Of a DNA stretch of 25,535 nucleotides, positions 1 to 10,079 are shown in pieces. The stretch covers positions 1 through 25,535 of the forward strand of contig JBNGIS010005266.1 of NCBI GenBank assembly GCA_049999725.1, read 5' to 3'. Positions within the stretch are counted from its first letter, which is position 1, and each line of letters starts with the position of its first letter. Made by a program: the position numbers and the translations under genes. The notes beneath the pieces are model-generated. The model saw only the letters and a list, made by a program, of their open reading frames with translations, was not told the origin of the DNA and made no database searches. This DNA is from Haplomitrium mnioides. Its lineage: Eukaryota > Marchantiophyta > Haplomitriopsida > Calobryales.

Positions 1-729
1 AATCGATCTATATATCGACTATCACCACAAGAATTAGAGGAGCTTCGAAAGACATTGACGGATCTTCTTGAGAAGGATTTCATTCAACACATTACTTCTC
101 ATTGAGGAGCTCCAGTATTCTTTGTACCAAAGAAAGATGGTGGATTTTATTTTTGTACAGATTATCGAGGATTGAACACTCAAACAGTGAAGAATGCCTA
201 TCCTCTACCTCGTATTGATGATTTGTTGGATCAATTGAGTGGTACACGATTATTTTCTAAGTTGGATCTTCGAAGTGGTTATTGGCAAATTCCAATCAAG
301 CCAAGTGATGTACCAAAGACAACTTTTTGCACAAGGTATGGGCATTTTGAGTGGAAAGTTCTTACATTTGGTCTTACTAATGCTTCGGCGATATTTATAG
401 ATCAAATACATCGAGTTTTTGACGGGTTATTGGATAAATCAGTGTTGGTATTTTTAGACAATATTCTTATCTTTAGTATACGCAATTGGAAGTTTTATTA
501 TAAGAAGTCTAAGTGTGAGTTTTGGAAGCAAGAGTCGACTTATCTAGAGCATAAAGTGTTTGCGGATGGCATCAAGATGGAAGAAGAGAAAATTAAAGCT
601 ATTGCAAGGTGGCCAACACCGAATGATGCAAAGGATGTTCGAGCAAGTTTTAATGGATTAGCAAGTTTTTATCGAAGATTCATTCATTACTATTCTCATA
701 TTGCTGCACCGCTATGTAAGATTTTCTGA
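1..729 (+). mobile_element. Ty3/gypsy reverse transcriptase fragment, inactive
   Basis: Frame 1 from the first base reads as the reverse transcriptase of a Ty3/gypsy LTR retrotransposon, which copies element RNA into DNA. Visible blocks, in order: a YRLSPQELEEL-like entry, GAPVFFVPKKDGG, TDYRGLN, YPLPRIDDLLDQL, FSKLDLRSGYWQI, PKTTF, FGLTNA, and LVFLDNILIF at the catalytic loop. The element is dead. There is a TGA at about 103-105 where the family has Trp before GAPV, the second catalytic Asp of the xxDD box is Asn (FLDN), and about 20 residues normally found between ILIF-S and KKSKCEF are missing in frame. Similarity ends after the SHIAAPL block near 720, so RNase H and integrase are absent. 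The upstream part lies outside the window. Family assignment is secure; the exact clade is not determined. Confidence 0.93.
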
Positions 730-847
730 AAGAAAAACACATAAAGATGATCGTCAACTAAAGAACTTGGAGGAATTTTGTGTTGAAGTGCAAGGTATTA
801 TTTTACATTTGAACAACCTGATTCCTTTGCAGATTTTGAATATGTCC

Positions 848-895
848 AATACAAGGACTAAGCTTGGTTCTAATACAAGGACTAAGCTTGGAGAA
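848..895. repeat. 24-bp direct tandem duplication
   Basis: Two adjacent 24-bp copies begin at 848 and 872. They are identical over the first 20 bases (AATACAAGGACTAAGCTTGG) and differ only in the last four. Each carries an AAGCTT hexamer. The pair lies about 120 bp after the end of the retroelement similarity. Near-identity suggests a recent slip or duplication. Confidence 0.9.
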
Positions 896-1783
896 CCACC
901 AGAGACATGCAATTTATCACTTCACAAATGAGAGCTCCTAGGGCTGTACATACATAATTTTCTGGCGATCAGAGTGACAACCGTGGTGCAGCATCAGGGT
1001 ATTGCCAGGCAACTCGACATGATTTCCAAGTCACTAACAAAGTTGTCCCCGAGCAGTTGTGATCAGAGAAACAATCACGTCAGATTTGTTTCAAATCAAA
1101 ACAGTCGATGTGAAGACATCAAAGTCACTGTCAAGAAAACATTCGGTACACTTGTACAAAATTGGCAAAAGATATTCGCAACGACTAAAGAATTGCGGAG
1201 CTTTCTAATGTCAAAGCCATGGTTATTTTGATGAGCTTCATCCCGTGAAGCCAGGTGAAGTCAGACAATGCTCTCGCCAACTCAATTCTCCGTGGAATCC
1301 GCCGAAAACAGACTGGGCGAGTGGAGCCACTGCATATGCTGAAAAAACGAACCGCGTCACTACACTACGTGCCATCCCTGGAATAGAACAACAGAGCAAG
1401 GAAGATTATTCTTGAAGAAGCGAATGTCATAGCTAGAAGTGACTGCTATTCCATTTTACTTGAAAGCTCCAGGACGAGAATTCATGCGTGAGTCAGCTCT
1501 CTTTCATGGCTGAGATTGCTGCGTCATGTTCTCTCCCCACACTCTATTTCTGGTCCTCTATTCAGAGTTTCATGGCTAAGAATTTGTAGTTCAAACTTTC
1601 ATCCTTTCATGGCTGAAAGTGCAACTTCATGCGATTCAAGTACGTGGAGATCAGATCATGCAAATGTTGGAGTGAATCAGCTCATGCCCATGGAATCCTG
1701 CAGGGTTAGATGGTGCTCCCAAACTACTGTAGTTAAAATTTACATCCTATCTAACTAAATTTGCAGCTCTACCTTTCTCCCCG

Positions 1784-1860
1784 ACCCTCTAAATTTGCAA
1801 TCTACTAATCAAAAACCCTCTAAACTTGAAAACTATTAATCAATAAACCTCTAAACTTGG
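1784..1860. repeat. 31-bp-period degenerate tandem repeat
   Basis: Units start at 1784, 1815 and 1846. Each opens with ACCCTCTAAA(T/C)TTG or a one-base variant; the first two continue with an AT-rich tail containing TACTAATCAA or TATTAATCAA. The third unit is partial. It lies about 180 bp upstream of the F-box pseudogene start. No function can be assigned. Confidence 0.75.
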
Positions 1861-2038
1861 CGTCCCTTTTGTAATCCCGTTTTCTTGGTTCTCGAGAAGT
1901 CTGATGACATGAACACCTGCGCGATTGCAAGAAAGCGTTCGGCGCAGAGACGGCATCTTTCAAACTGCACATTGTTACACGAGCAGGAATCCGGGCAGCA
2001 GAGTCTTTGCAGAGCAATAGTTACAGAAGACTGACCTC

Positions 2039-3233
2039 ATGATGCCGTTTCTTCTACCCGACGAACTTCTGCGAATGATTATGTCAGAATTGCCTATTTG
2101 TGACCAGTTTCAGTTGCGTTCAGTGTGCAAGGTATGGTGCAGTCTCCTCAGCGACTCCACGTTTTTCAAGATGTGTGCAAATTCTCCAAGGAAACCACTT
2201 TACCTGTACTACACCTCTTATTTTTCCAAGAATTACGTCATTTTCAATCCTCGATCAAGCAATCGGCATTGTTCTCTATACCGTGATCTGTTGTCGGATC
2301 TCTCATCTCCCTATTTGTTAGACGCTGCTGCGGGAGTCCTCTTGCTCGACCACATCAGGAAGATGTACTTGGTGAACCCTGCCAACAAGAGATACCTCCA
2401 TTTGCTGACGAAACAATCATTTTCAAATCCTTTTCGGCGGCTGGGAAAATAGCGACGATGAGTAAAGATGAGGCGACAGGAAGTTTCATGATTCTCGTCA
2501 TCTGTAATGATGATGACTGTAGGACGTGGCTGTTGAAGGCATTTGATTCAGCAAGAAACTCGTGGAAGTCGATTGGCATTTGGGAAGCACTCACAATAGA
2601 AGTGGTCAATTTCACCTTCTATAACGGACATTGGTTCATCTTAACAGCTGACACTTCCCGACCTTGGTCGATTCCATGTCCGGTGTTTCAGGTGCGTGAG
2701 ATCGTTGACGAGTATGGCCTCCGTGACCCGAGCCAGTGGCCTGAAATTGGACCCTGAATTCTCAATTCTCGTCTGTTTGCGCATCTGTTCACATATGGTG
2801 GGCGATTATCTGTGGCTGCTGGAGTTGCCGATAGGTCACAGACAATACCGAGTAGAGTGTGCGTGATGCAGCTTGTTCCAAAGGCGGGATGCGCGTTACT
2901 TCTCAAGTGGGTGAAAACGCTATGCATGCCCTCTCAATTGGTTGCGGACCTATGTGATTTTACTCGTTATGCTCGTGATTTTGATTTCAATGTGAACGGA
3001 GAACACTTCTATTTCTCTCGCAGAACGTATGGGACAGAAGTGGGTGTTTGCAACAATTATTGGTGGAAAGTAGATGTGCAGCTTAAAACTTAAGACGGCC
3101 TTCAATTAATTGTGATGAGCCGAATTTGAAGGAGAGTGGTGACCATCATGGCACTAGTAAACGAGAACGGAGAGAAAATAGATGGCCACTCTTTTGCACA
3201 AAAAAAAGGGTATTGTTTGTGGCAGTGACGTGA
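2039..3233 (+). pseudogene. F-box protein gene, frameshifted
   Basis: The N-terminus is an F-box: LPDELLRMIMSELP, then FQLRSVCKVWCSLL, the usual SKP1-binding helices of SCF ubiquitin ligase receptors. About 136 residues run from the ATG at 2039 in frame 2 and stop at 2450-2452. The natural continuation lies in frame 1: from about 2401 it reads FADETIIFKSF, then the open block 2458-2754. An in-frame TGA follows at 2755-2757, and frame 1 continues with LFTYGGRLSVAAGV, MQLVPKAG and FDFNVNGEHFYFS to the stop at 3091-3093. A third frame, 3114-3233, carries ESGDHHGTSKRERREN and looks like the displaced C-terminus. So there are at least two frameshifts and one nonsense codon. The body resembles plant F-box proteins with a kelch-like or substrate-binding C-terminal half. 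Sequencing errors or small introns could explain part of this, but I found no good splice pairs at the breaks. Confidence 0.75.
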
Positions 3234-4987
3234 GTCGTGGGAGAATCGGTGGAACCTGGGTATATTTATATTATATCAATACTTTGCTCATGAGAATTGA
3301 TGCATCTTCTTTTTTTGAATGCTTGGAGGAAGCGCATTCATTCACTCATCAGGATACTGTACTTGTTCCACTCTGGTCACTGTTGCACTTGAAGGTTGTT
3401 ACTACTTTTGCACGAGAAATTCCATGCTTTCACCTTGGTGGGTGAAGAGTTGGTTCCATGTCCCGTTTCATTGCCCAAGATTGTAGGAAATGTGGATTAG
3501 ACGTCGTTGGAATGGCTTTGTTTTCTTATGTAAGAAATGCCGAAACTTGGGGCCTCTACTGACAAAGAATCGACATGAATGTTTGGTGTGATTGCACCAA
3601 AAGTTAAGGATTGGAAAAAACATACCCCAAACATCCTTCTGAGCTCTCCAAAGCTAGTTAGTATGTAATGAAAATCCATCTTCCGTTGTGCAGTACAAGA
3701 AGAAGAGGTAAAAGACACTTCGGTTGAATACTCTGGTGAGAGGTGCCCAACGACTACGATTCACATCAACCACAGCGGCAACAGTTTGGCAGTCTCCTCT
3801 CCTTCTCTGTTGAGAGTAAAAGTGAGGATGGAAATGGAACCCCCTTCCCTTTCGCCTTAGCTTCAGCCCTGCGAAATGCCGTCTGAATTGCCACCATCTG
3901 TGCCACTGAGTGACCCAAAAATTGGATGATACGTATCTGATACACGTTGCTGGAGCTGACCGAAGCTTTGCATTACATTGCTTGCTGAACTTCCCTCACT
4001 CATGTTTCCTTGTCCTCAACCACGTTTTTCTACGTAAGTGCACTCACATGCGACCTCCAAATGTCACCCAGAGCGCTCTGTTGCTTGCTGATTGCAAAGC
4101 AAAACTGGATGCCTCAGCTGGTTGCAGTTGTCCTCCATATCCTTCGCTTGTTAGTTGAGCTTCTCGATAAATTGCTGCGCTGGGATTACCCCAAGTCCAC
4201 AGGAGAGGCGCTGATTGCCGTCTTGCTTTATCCGCTGAACGGAAAGTCAGGAGGCACTGTACTTTTGCAACGTTCTCATCAGGAAGCCTTCCCATGTCAC
4301 ATCCCGCTCCCTTGTCGTTCCTATTCCAAAAATGTTGTTGCTGCAAGCTTTGCAAAAATACCAAGGAAACCTCTGAAAGAAAACCTTCCTGGCTTCAATC
4401 CAAATTACATATATCTTTAAGTATTGAAAGAACTCCATACTTACAAACTAAGGTAGCCAATTATAAAGTTAACCAAGATGATCTGTCCTGAAGATTCAAA
4501 AGATTAACAACCCAACCCTCACCCCAATCAAAAACAAAAATAAAGCAGAAGAAACCCAAAAATAAAATAAATATTTTTAAAAAATTAAATTAACTAACTA
4601 ACCAACTAGCTAACTAGAGGAGAAGTGCGGCTACAGATTACTAATACTTTTACCACAGACTTGGTCAGTTCCCGGCCGTGGATATAAGTTATGCCAAAGG
4701 CAAAACTAAAGTCTTACCTTTCTGTCACTATTCCGGAAGTGGTTTCAATCCGAATTACATGTAGATTCCAGCAAAAAGTTCTCTGCGATTTCATTCTACT
4801 CCCCGATTAATTAAGGCAATCGATATATATACACCTGGGATTTGGTATGCAGACACAGGTCAAAAGGAAAGAAAGAAAAAAGGGGAGAGAAAAGGAAGTG
4901 GTAGTGAGTGGAAAGTAAAGAGAACAGGAAGTGGTATCATAGTGCAGTACCGTGAGCAGGTACAGTTATGCTATGTTTGTGTAATAT
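3234..4987. other. Intergenic, possible decayed coding remnants, no supported gene
   Basis: From about 3440 to 3860 one forward frame reads protein-like blocks (IAPKVKDWKKHTPN, EEEVKDTSVEYSGERCP) broken by at least five stops, so any gene here is dead and I cannot name it. A 136-codon forward frame at 4010-4420 matches no family I know, has no start context or splice signals that support it, and overlaps two reverse open frames, so I do not call it. 4540-4620 is AT-rich with TAAC/TAGC-type simple repeats. 4860-4935 is purine-rich (GAAAGAAAG type) and lies just beyond the 3' end of the WDR83 coding region. Confidence 0.5.
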
Positions 4988-7900
4988 TCAAGCCTTCCAA
5001 ACTCGAATTGTCCCATCAACTGAAGAGGTGAGCATGCAAACTTCACTTGGATGATAACAAACACCTGTGACCTGCACAATAGTTGGTTCTGCAGCTCAGA
5101 ACAACCAGCACACCATCAAGAGTGCATCGCAGCAACAGGTGACTAGTATGAGAGATTCTACAGAAAAATTAATGGGTAGTTAATGCATCTTAAAGTAACC
5201 ATAGATGATCATTGCTAACTTGGCCCATTGCTACTATTTCTGACCAAGACAACCGTCTCCATCCACTGGCAAAACAACAGTATTCATACCACTGAAGCAT
5301 GGGCCTTAAAAGATAAGACGATGGTTGGTTCCACAAGATCCCAGAAAAACATTCGCCCATCTTCAGATCCACTGACAATGTGAGCATCTGTGTTTGCTAG
5401 GCAGCTGTCCATCTTGTAAGACTGCACATACAAGAACTGCAGAAATTATTTCCCTCTTCTTTAGTTCACTCACAGATCTGCAGAAAGTACATCATGATGC
5501 TATTCACCATACATTATACTTTTGATTAATAATATCAATACATCAGTAAATAAATAAAAGAGATAGAATCGATAAAACCTCTTTTAAATAGTCCCCAAGG
5601 AAAAAGGAATTTAATACTGTAGATTGATAAGAAGCTGAGTGAAACACAATTACTTTTTTGTTGATACTCACCTTGTTAACATGTCCTTTATATTCTTGTA
5701 AGATCTCCCCCGTTTCCCTACATAGCATGATTGTTCTTTGAGTTCCATATAAACCTAACATAACAACCTGCTGCTCCAAACATCTTCGCAAGGACAATCA
5801 TTGTAGACGCTCACAACAAATAAAGTAATTGTGAATTCCTATAAACATCCAGTGGCCACATGGGACCAAGAATTACAGAACAACAGTAACTGTAATCTCA
5901 AGGCAGTCAATGTTGAGTTTCGTTCTGCACCGTGGGGGACCAGCTGAGACAACTGTAGTTTACATTGCATTGCAGCCGTTGGCTTGCTATGATGTACTTT
6001 TTTTCTATTCGTCCAATGACAGTTGGGATTGGAACAGAAGCTAATAAATATATTAGTTATGAAGTTGTGGAGCGCAAAACTAACCACAACAACACTTAAA
6101 TGGAAGCTGCAATAGTCTAGGAAAAACCTACACATATCACAACTGTGCACGCATAGAGAAGCTAATAAATATAGTCAAATCCCTCTTCCCTGTTATCAAA
6201 TGAGAGACATTTCCCTTATCCAAAATTGAAGGAACAAACAATCCACCTGCATATTTCATTACATTCATTTGCTGACCTAACAATTATCTTGTCTCTACTA
6301 TGTTGTCAATTCTATCCAGTACAGTCCTAGTTTTCCCCACCAGATACCCTGGTAGCTGGGTTTTTTAATGTTGTACAGTCACTGATACATCATCTTCTCA
6401 TGCCCAAAGTATGTTGGGATCCAAGGGGGAGAGACTTTAGTATTGAAGATGTGGAGAGTAAAACAAGCCAAATAAATGGAAGTTGCAATAGTCTAGGAGA
6501 AACCTACACACATCACAACTACCACAGCAGGCAGAGTGCAGCCTTTACAACGCGGTGTCAGACACAAAGTTTCAGACCAATCAGCCACAACTTTCTGCTA
6601 ATTTTGCCGACAGCAGGTCCAGATCAATCTTCGTACTCAGTTTCTCCCACTTTCCAGAGATAACCAGAAATCCCAGTCATGATGTTGACTAGCACTCCCC
6701 CAAGAATCCAACTAATCGAAATCCGGCCAATCTCAAGCATCAGCTTGTGACATCAACCATTTCGCCTGCAGCTTTTTGCACCCAAATATAACACATGAAG
6801 CACACCACGGGTGACTATTTGGATGCACAACTCGGTTTAAGTCACTGGAACATAGAGCCAAGAAGATGTGACGAGACTAAAGGATTTTCATGGACAGACC
6901 AAAAATGGTCAACAAGTTTCTCACCAACAATGACTGCCACTCTCCTCTGGAAGCATTAGCTCATGAGTTTTATTCAATGCTCTGAGAGTCAAATCTTGAC
7001 AAACACTTTTAATTGTAATACTGACATTTGTGAGTGAGATTACAGTTAAGAGCACATTGATCTACTAACGAGGTTTGGCTAACTTGCTTTTGCCACAACT
7101 ATTCTTTACCACTTGTCCATTGTAATCTCAGTCCCTGTGGCCTTTGGGCTGGTTGAGACTTTAATTTAAATCTATTCTACGTCTTTCTACCCAGTCGGGC
7201 TGCACTTCGTGACCCCGCCAGCACTGAGAGGAAGTTCACGGCCAGAAATAGTAGATTCATTTCGTTTAATAGTACAGCATCATAAGAAGATATATAGAAG
7301 AGATACACACCTATCCAAGAGACGAAGAGTTGAATCCAGGCAACCTGCAAGGACGCAATTGCCATCATTGGATAGGGAGATGCTGTTCACGGGTTGCCCA
7401 ACATTATCCACCAGTTCTCTGCGATTCCAACATTATAAGGAAACGAGAAGCACATCAATATGGACATGATATCCACCATCATATTTCTATTAGCCAAACA
7501 TAAATATCTTTGTGAATATTGGAGAAACTGTCTTCTTATTAATACAAGTACACAATAAGAAAATACCAAAGTGACTGATATCTCTGGTTTGAGAACTCCA
7601 ATAAACAAAAATATATCTACAAATGGAGAATGGAGTAGAATGAAGCTTGATTTAAGTCCCAAACTAGCCCTAATGTCACTGGGACCCAGAATACAACCAG
7701 CAACAGGGTGTTGGCAGGCCCTAGACCTATAAACAACATAATATGGCAAGAGAACTACTACTTTCCATACAGTTTGTCCGCTTCCAGCATTGGCTATAGG
7801 CTATGGCTGACCCAGAAGCTGTACGGTAATCATTTATTGTGGTCCTTTCTGTAAAATGTTCAAGTTTAAGAGTTCATGAACCGCCGTTTCAATTCGCCTG

Positions 7901-8919
7901 CATGTAATTCTTCATAGTCACAGAAGTTTCCACCTAAAGCAGAATGTTACACATACATACTTTCCGTTCCGAATATCAAAAGTGCGAATGGTCCCGTCCA
8001 CAGAGCCAGCAATTATCTCTGTCTTTGTAAGAACCACAGACATTACGCTGTCTGCAAATGTATCAATTGTCTGCAATGCAACTCTTGAAGGTTGGTAAAA
8101 CTTGAAAGAACTGACATATGTATTTCATAGCAAATGCTCAGCACCTAGGATGACGGCTACCTGAAAATTATCTCCTTTTTCATTATTTTCTTTAACGAAA
8201 TCAAACTTGTATTCTGTCTAAAGCGGAGGAGCACAAGCTGCACAACGTTGCCAATAAGAAAATTACCTGAATCGGCTCAATGCTATGCGAACGACAATCC
8301 CATGCCTGAACTTTACGGTCATATCCACCAGACACGATGCATGCTGCATATTCATTGAACTTCACTGAGTTCACCTAAATGATCAAAACGAAAAATAAAA
8401 TAAAAATAGAGCTCAGGCATGAGCAATTTATTGCAACATCTGGTCCAGTACACGCCATGAACTCACTTTCAGCTGTTGGAAAGGAGCTACTGTGTACCTC
8501 GCTATCATGACCACGAAACTTGCGCAAAATACGACCGGTAGCAACATCCCAATAAAATAGCTGCCGATCACCTCCACAGGAACATAACTTGGAGTTGTCT
8601 CTGCCGTTTCCAGAGGCGTGCATGTGAATGGAAACTTACATCATAGCTGACACTAAGACTAAGAGTATGCGCATTTTCGAAATTTGAATTTTCGCACAGG
8701 AACAGACCTCGAAACAGCAACATCACGCACTTCACGTGCATGGCCTGCGTACGATTTGATGGGAAGCTGTTTGTATGGATTCCAGAGCCTGAGGGTTCGG
8801 TCTTTGCCGCAGCTTAAACAATAATTTCCATCAGCGTTGAATCGGACTGCAAGAACGGCACCCTCATGACCCCGCATTACCCCACCTTCTTTACTGGGAA
8901 GCTTTCCAAGATCTGTCAT
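4988..8919 (-). CDS. WDR83: WD40 protein WDR83 (MORG1) homologue, eight exons
   Basis: Coding exons, in transcript order: 8708-8919, 8498-8600, 8267-8374, 7961-8070, 7311-7418, 5672-5717, 5290-5421, 4988-5071. They sum to 903 bp, i.e. 300 residues plus stop, with every junction GT/AG and phase-consistent. The ATG at 8919 is the first in-frame ATG. The product is a seven-bladed beta-propeller made almost entirely of WD40 repeats. Landmarks: GHEGAVLAVRFNADGNY, GHAREVRDV, SCGGDR then YWDV, FRGHDSEVNSVKFN, AWDCRSHS, AGSVDGTIRTFD, NVGQPVN, CLDSTLRLLDRETGE, EYKGHVNK, SGSEDGRMFFWDL, and a C-terminus TSSVDGTIRVWKA. This order and length match plant and animal WDR83. In animals that protein is a MAPK-module scaffold and a spliceosome-associated factor; the plant role is less clear. 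Intron 5 (5718-7310) is about 1.6 kb and carries repeats. No damage to the reading frame was seen. Confidence 0.95.
6058..6144 (+). repeat. Partial copy of the dispersed repeat (first block only)
   Basis: The segment GAAGTTGTGGAG onward to CACAACTGTGC matches 6445-6521 over about 80 bp, including the shared words TGCAATAGTCTAGGA and AACCTACACA. It lies 387 bp upstream of the longer copy, in the same orientation. The sequence beyond 6144 does not match beyond 6521, so only the first block is shared. Confidence 0.75.
6440..6880 (+). repeat. Copy 1 of an inverted long duplication, in WDR83 intron 5
   Basis: This segment aligns by eye, in opposite orientation, with about 16120-16660. Shared anchors in the same order are a GAAGATGTGGAGAGTAAAA-type block (6445 onward), GGTGTCAGACACA (6554-6566), GACAGCAGGT(C/T)CAGATCAAT (near 6609-6628), CAGTCATGATGT (near 6675), and ATAACACATGAAGCACA (6788-6804). 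Similarity fades near 6880. A further copy of only the first roughly 85 bp lies at 6058-6144. The reverse strand encodes a short protein-like stretch (GKW.KL.TKIDL.LLS) that is disrupted in this copy relative to the other. It may be a transposon or a captured gene fragment; no terminal repeats were recognised. Confidence 0.75.
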
Positions 8920-9344
8920 AGCGTCAACACTAACCCAAACCTCTCGTCCACCGAATGTCACATTTAGACTGTCTAATGCTGCTCAACGGCACTTCCGAAG
9001 CTTTCCATCTCAAACCATCACCACCACAACAACAACAACAAAAATCAGAGGCTCCCAACCGAAAATCCTCCACGATATCCTTTCACCAAGCAGCACCTGA
9101 GATCTGCATTTCTCCCGTCTCTGCATCAAAGGCAGATGGCCACAGAAACCTTTCTTCCATCGACTCAGCAAGAAGACCTGAGAAACAAAGGACTGCATCA
9201 TTCCTCTTCCCAACCGACAACTGCAAAACCCTCCACAAACCCCAAGGGTCTAAGCAATGCTTTCTCGCCCCGTGGCAAATCAGGACATCTAACCCGTCAA
9301 TCGCTTCCACGTGGTAAAATCCAACGGCCAATGCCCTCCTTTCG

Positions 9345-9475
9345 CCATGTCATCCATGGCACGGGTTCGCGTGAAATGTAGGTGGAGTCAGCCGTGTGGG
9401 ATGCCATGGCCATGTCACATGATAGCATGGCATGGCATGATATGACTGACATACATGCCATGGGGCGTAACTGCC
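9345..9475. repeat. CATG-rich palindromic cluster
   Basis: About ten CATG tetramers lie within about 130 bp, several inside the palindrome CCATGG or in runs of the form GCATGGCATGGCATG. A second small cluster, GGCCATGGCCATG then CCATG and GCATG, lies at 9720-9757. The segment can form hairpins. CATGCA-type RY elements and CCATGG palindromes can be plant regulatory sites, but no role is shown here. Confidence 0.7.
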
Positions 9476-9550
9476 AGTATCGAGGGCAGGATGTATAACG
9501 GCCGTGCCGCCACACGCCCCAGACTTGGACAAGGGCAACCACAGGCACGT

Positions 9551-9690
9551 CACCGGTTGATGGAGTAAGAACTGGAGGTAACCGGTGAAGTTCACAGAAT
9601 ATCACTGGTGATAGCCAGTATTGGACGAGAACCGGGTGAATTGAGGGTCACGTTGGCAAGCACCGGCTAAATCAGTCGTGGTGACCGGGA
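9551..9690. repeat. Cluster of ACCGG-type motifs
   Basis: Five ACCGG words occur in about 140 bp: at 9552 (ACCGGTTGA), 9581 (ACCGGTGAA), 9631 (ACCGGGTGAA), 9662 (CACCGGCTAA) and about 9683 (GACCGGGA). Three share ACCGG(T/G)(T/G)GA. Such clustering in a promoter could mark a transcription factor site, but it could also be a degenerate minisatellite. Confidence 0.6.
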
Positions 9691-9774
9691 CGCCAAACAG
9701 CCAAGGCCTCAGCCGTTAAGGCCATGGCCATGTATGCATCCATGATATGGCATGTGGGTGAGCGAGCTTCGCAG

Positions 9775-9905
9775 TTGGGAGAGAGCAGAGCGAGAGCGAG
9801 AGAGAGAGAGAGAGAAAGAGATCGTAGGAGGGAGGGATGGTGGGGATGGAGAGGTTTTGGGGAGAAGGAGAGAGGTGGGTTTGGGAGAGGGCGTGAGGGC
9901 AGAGT
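9775..9905 (+). promoter_or_regulatory. GA-rich purine tract in promoter/5' leader of the SH2 gene
   Basis: A nearly all-purine strand opens with a GAGAGA simple repeat (about 9780-9822) and continues as GGAGGGAGGG and GGAGAAGGAGAGAGG. Plant promoters and leaders often carry such GA/CT tracts, which BBR/BPC (GAGA-binding) proteins recognise. It lies about 175-305 bp upstream of the SH2-gene ATG, so it may be in the leader or the core promoter. Confidence 0.6.
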
Positions 9906-10079
9906 TGAATCGGCCCAGGATCTCGAAGATTTTGGTTTTGTTTTGGTTTTTGGGGACCTGGGGGTGTGTTTTCTGTCGTCTTTGTCGGCTTCTAGATTGT
10001 GGGTTTTTTGAAATGGTTATGTTTTTTGGAGAAGAAGGACGAGGTAGGTAGTCAGGGAAGAGGCACAGAGGAGACGGTA

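Larger units (their letters stand above)
730..2038. other. Intergenic stretch without a recognisable gene
   Basis: I see no convincing gene here. Open frames are short and match no family I recognise. The stretch holds a 24-bp tandem duplication (848-895), a 31-bp-period tandem repeat (1784-1860), and three loosely repeated TTTCATGGCT words between about 1500 and 1615. It separates the retroelement fragment from the F-box pseudogene. Confidence 0.5.
8920..10079. promoter_or_regulatory. Divergent intergenic region between WDR83 and the SH2 gene
   Basis: About 1.16 kb separates the ATG of WDR83 (minus strand, 8919) from the ATG of the SH2-domain gene (plus strand, 10080). It must hold both promoters and both 5' untranslated regions. 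From 8955 to 9340 the sequence is C/A-rich on the plus strand, with a CAA simple repeat near 9022-9041; this is probably WDR83 leader. Three tracts stand out: CATG-rich (9345-9475), ACCGG-rich (9551-9690) and GA-rich (9775-9905). No clear TATA box faces either gene. Short open frames here match no protein family. A shared promoter is inferred from spacing only. Confidence 0.6.

Noticed and set aside
4010-4420. 136-codon forward open frame
   Set aside because: No recognisable family, overlapping open frames on the other strand, and no splice or start support.
5718-5797. Open reverse frame directly upstream of WDR83 exon 6, at first taken as a decayed blade
   Set aside because: The acceptor at 5718 (tatgtag) gives a perfect phase join with exon 5; the upstream frame is intron.
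7760-7860. Reverse-strand CTGGGTCAGCC resembling the LGQP block of WDR83, considered as exon 5
   Set aside because: No phase-compatible open frame; the true exon, reading NVGQPVNSISLSNDG, was found at 7311-7418 with correct phase.
9083-9605. Several overlapping open frames in the divergent promoter
   Set aside because: They arise from repeats and C-rich leader sequence, conflict between strands, and match no family.
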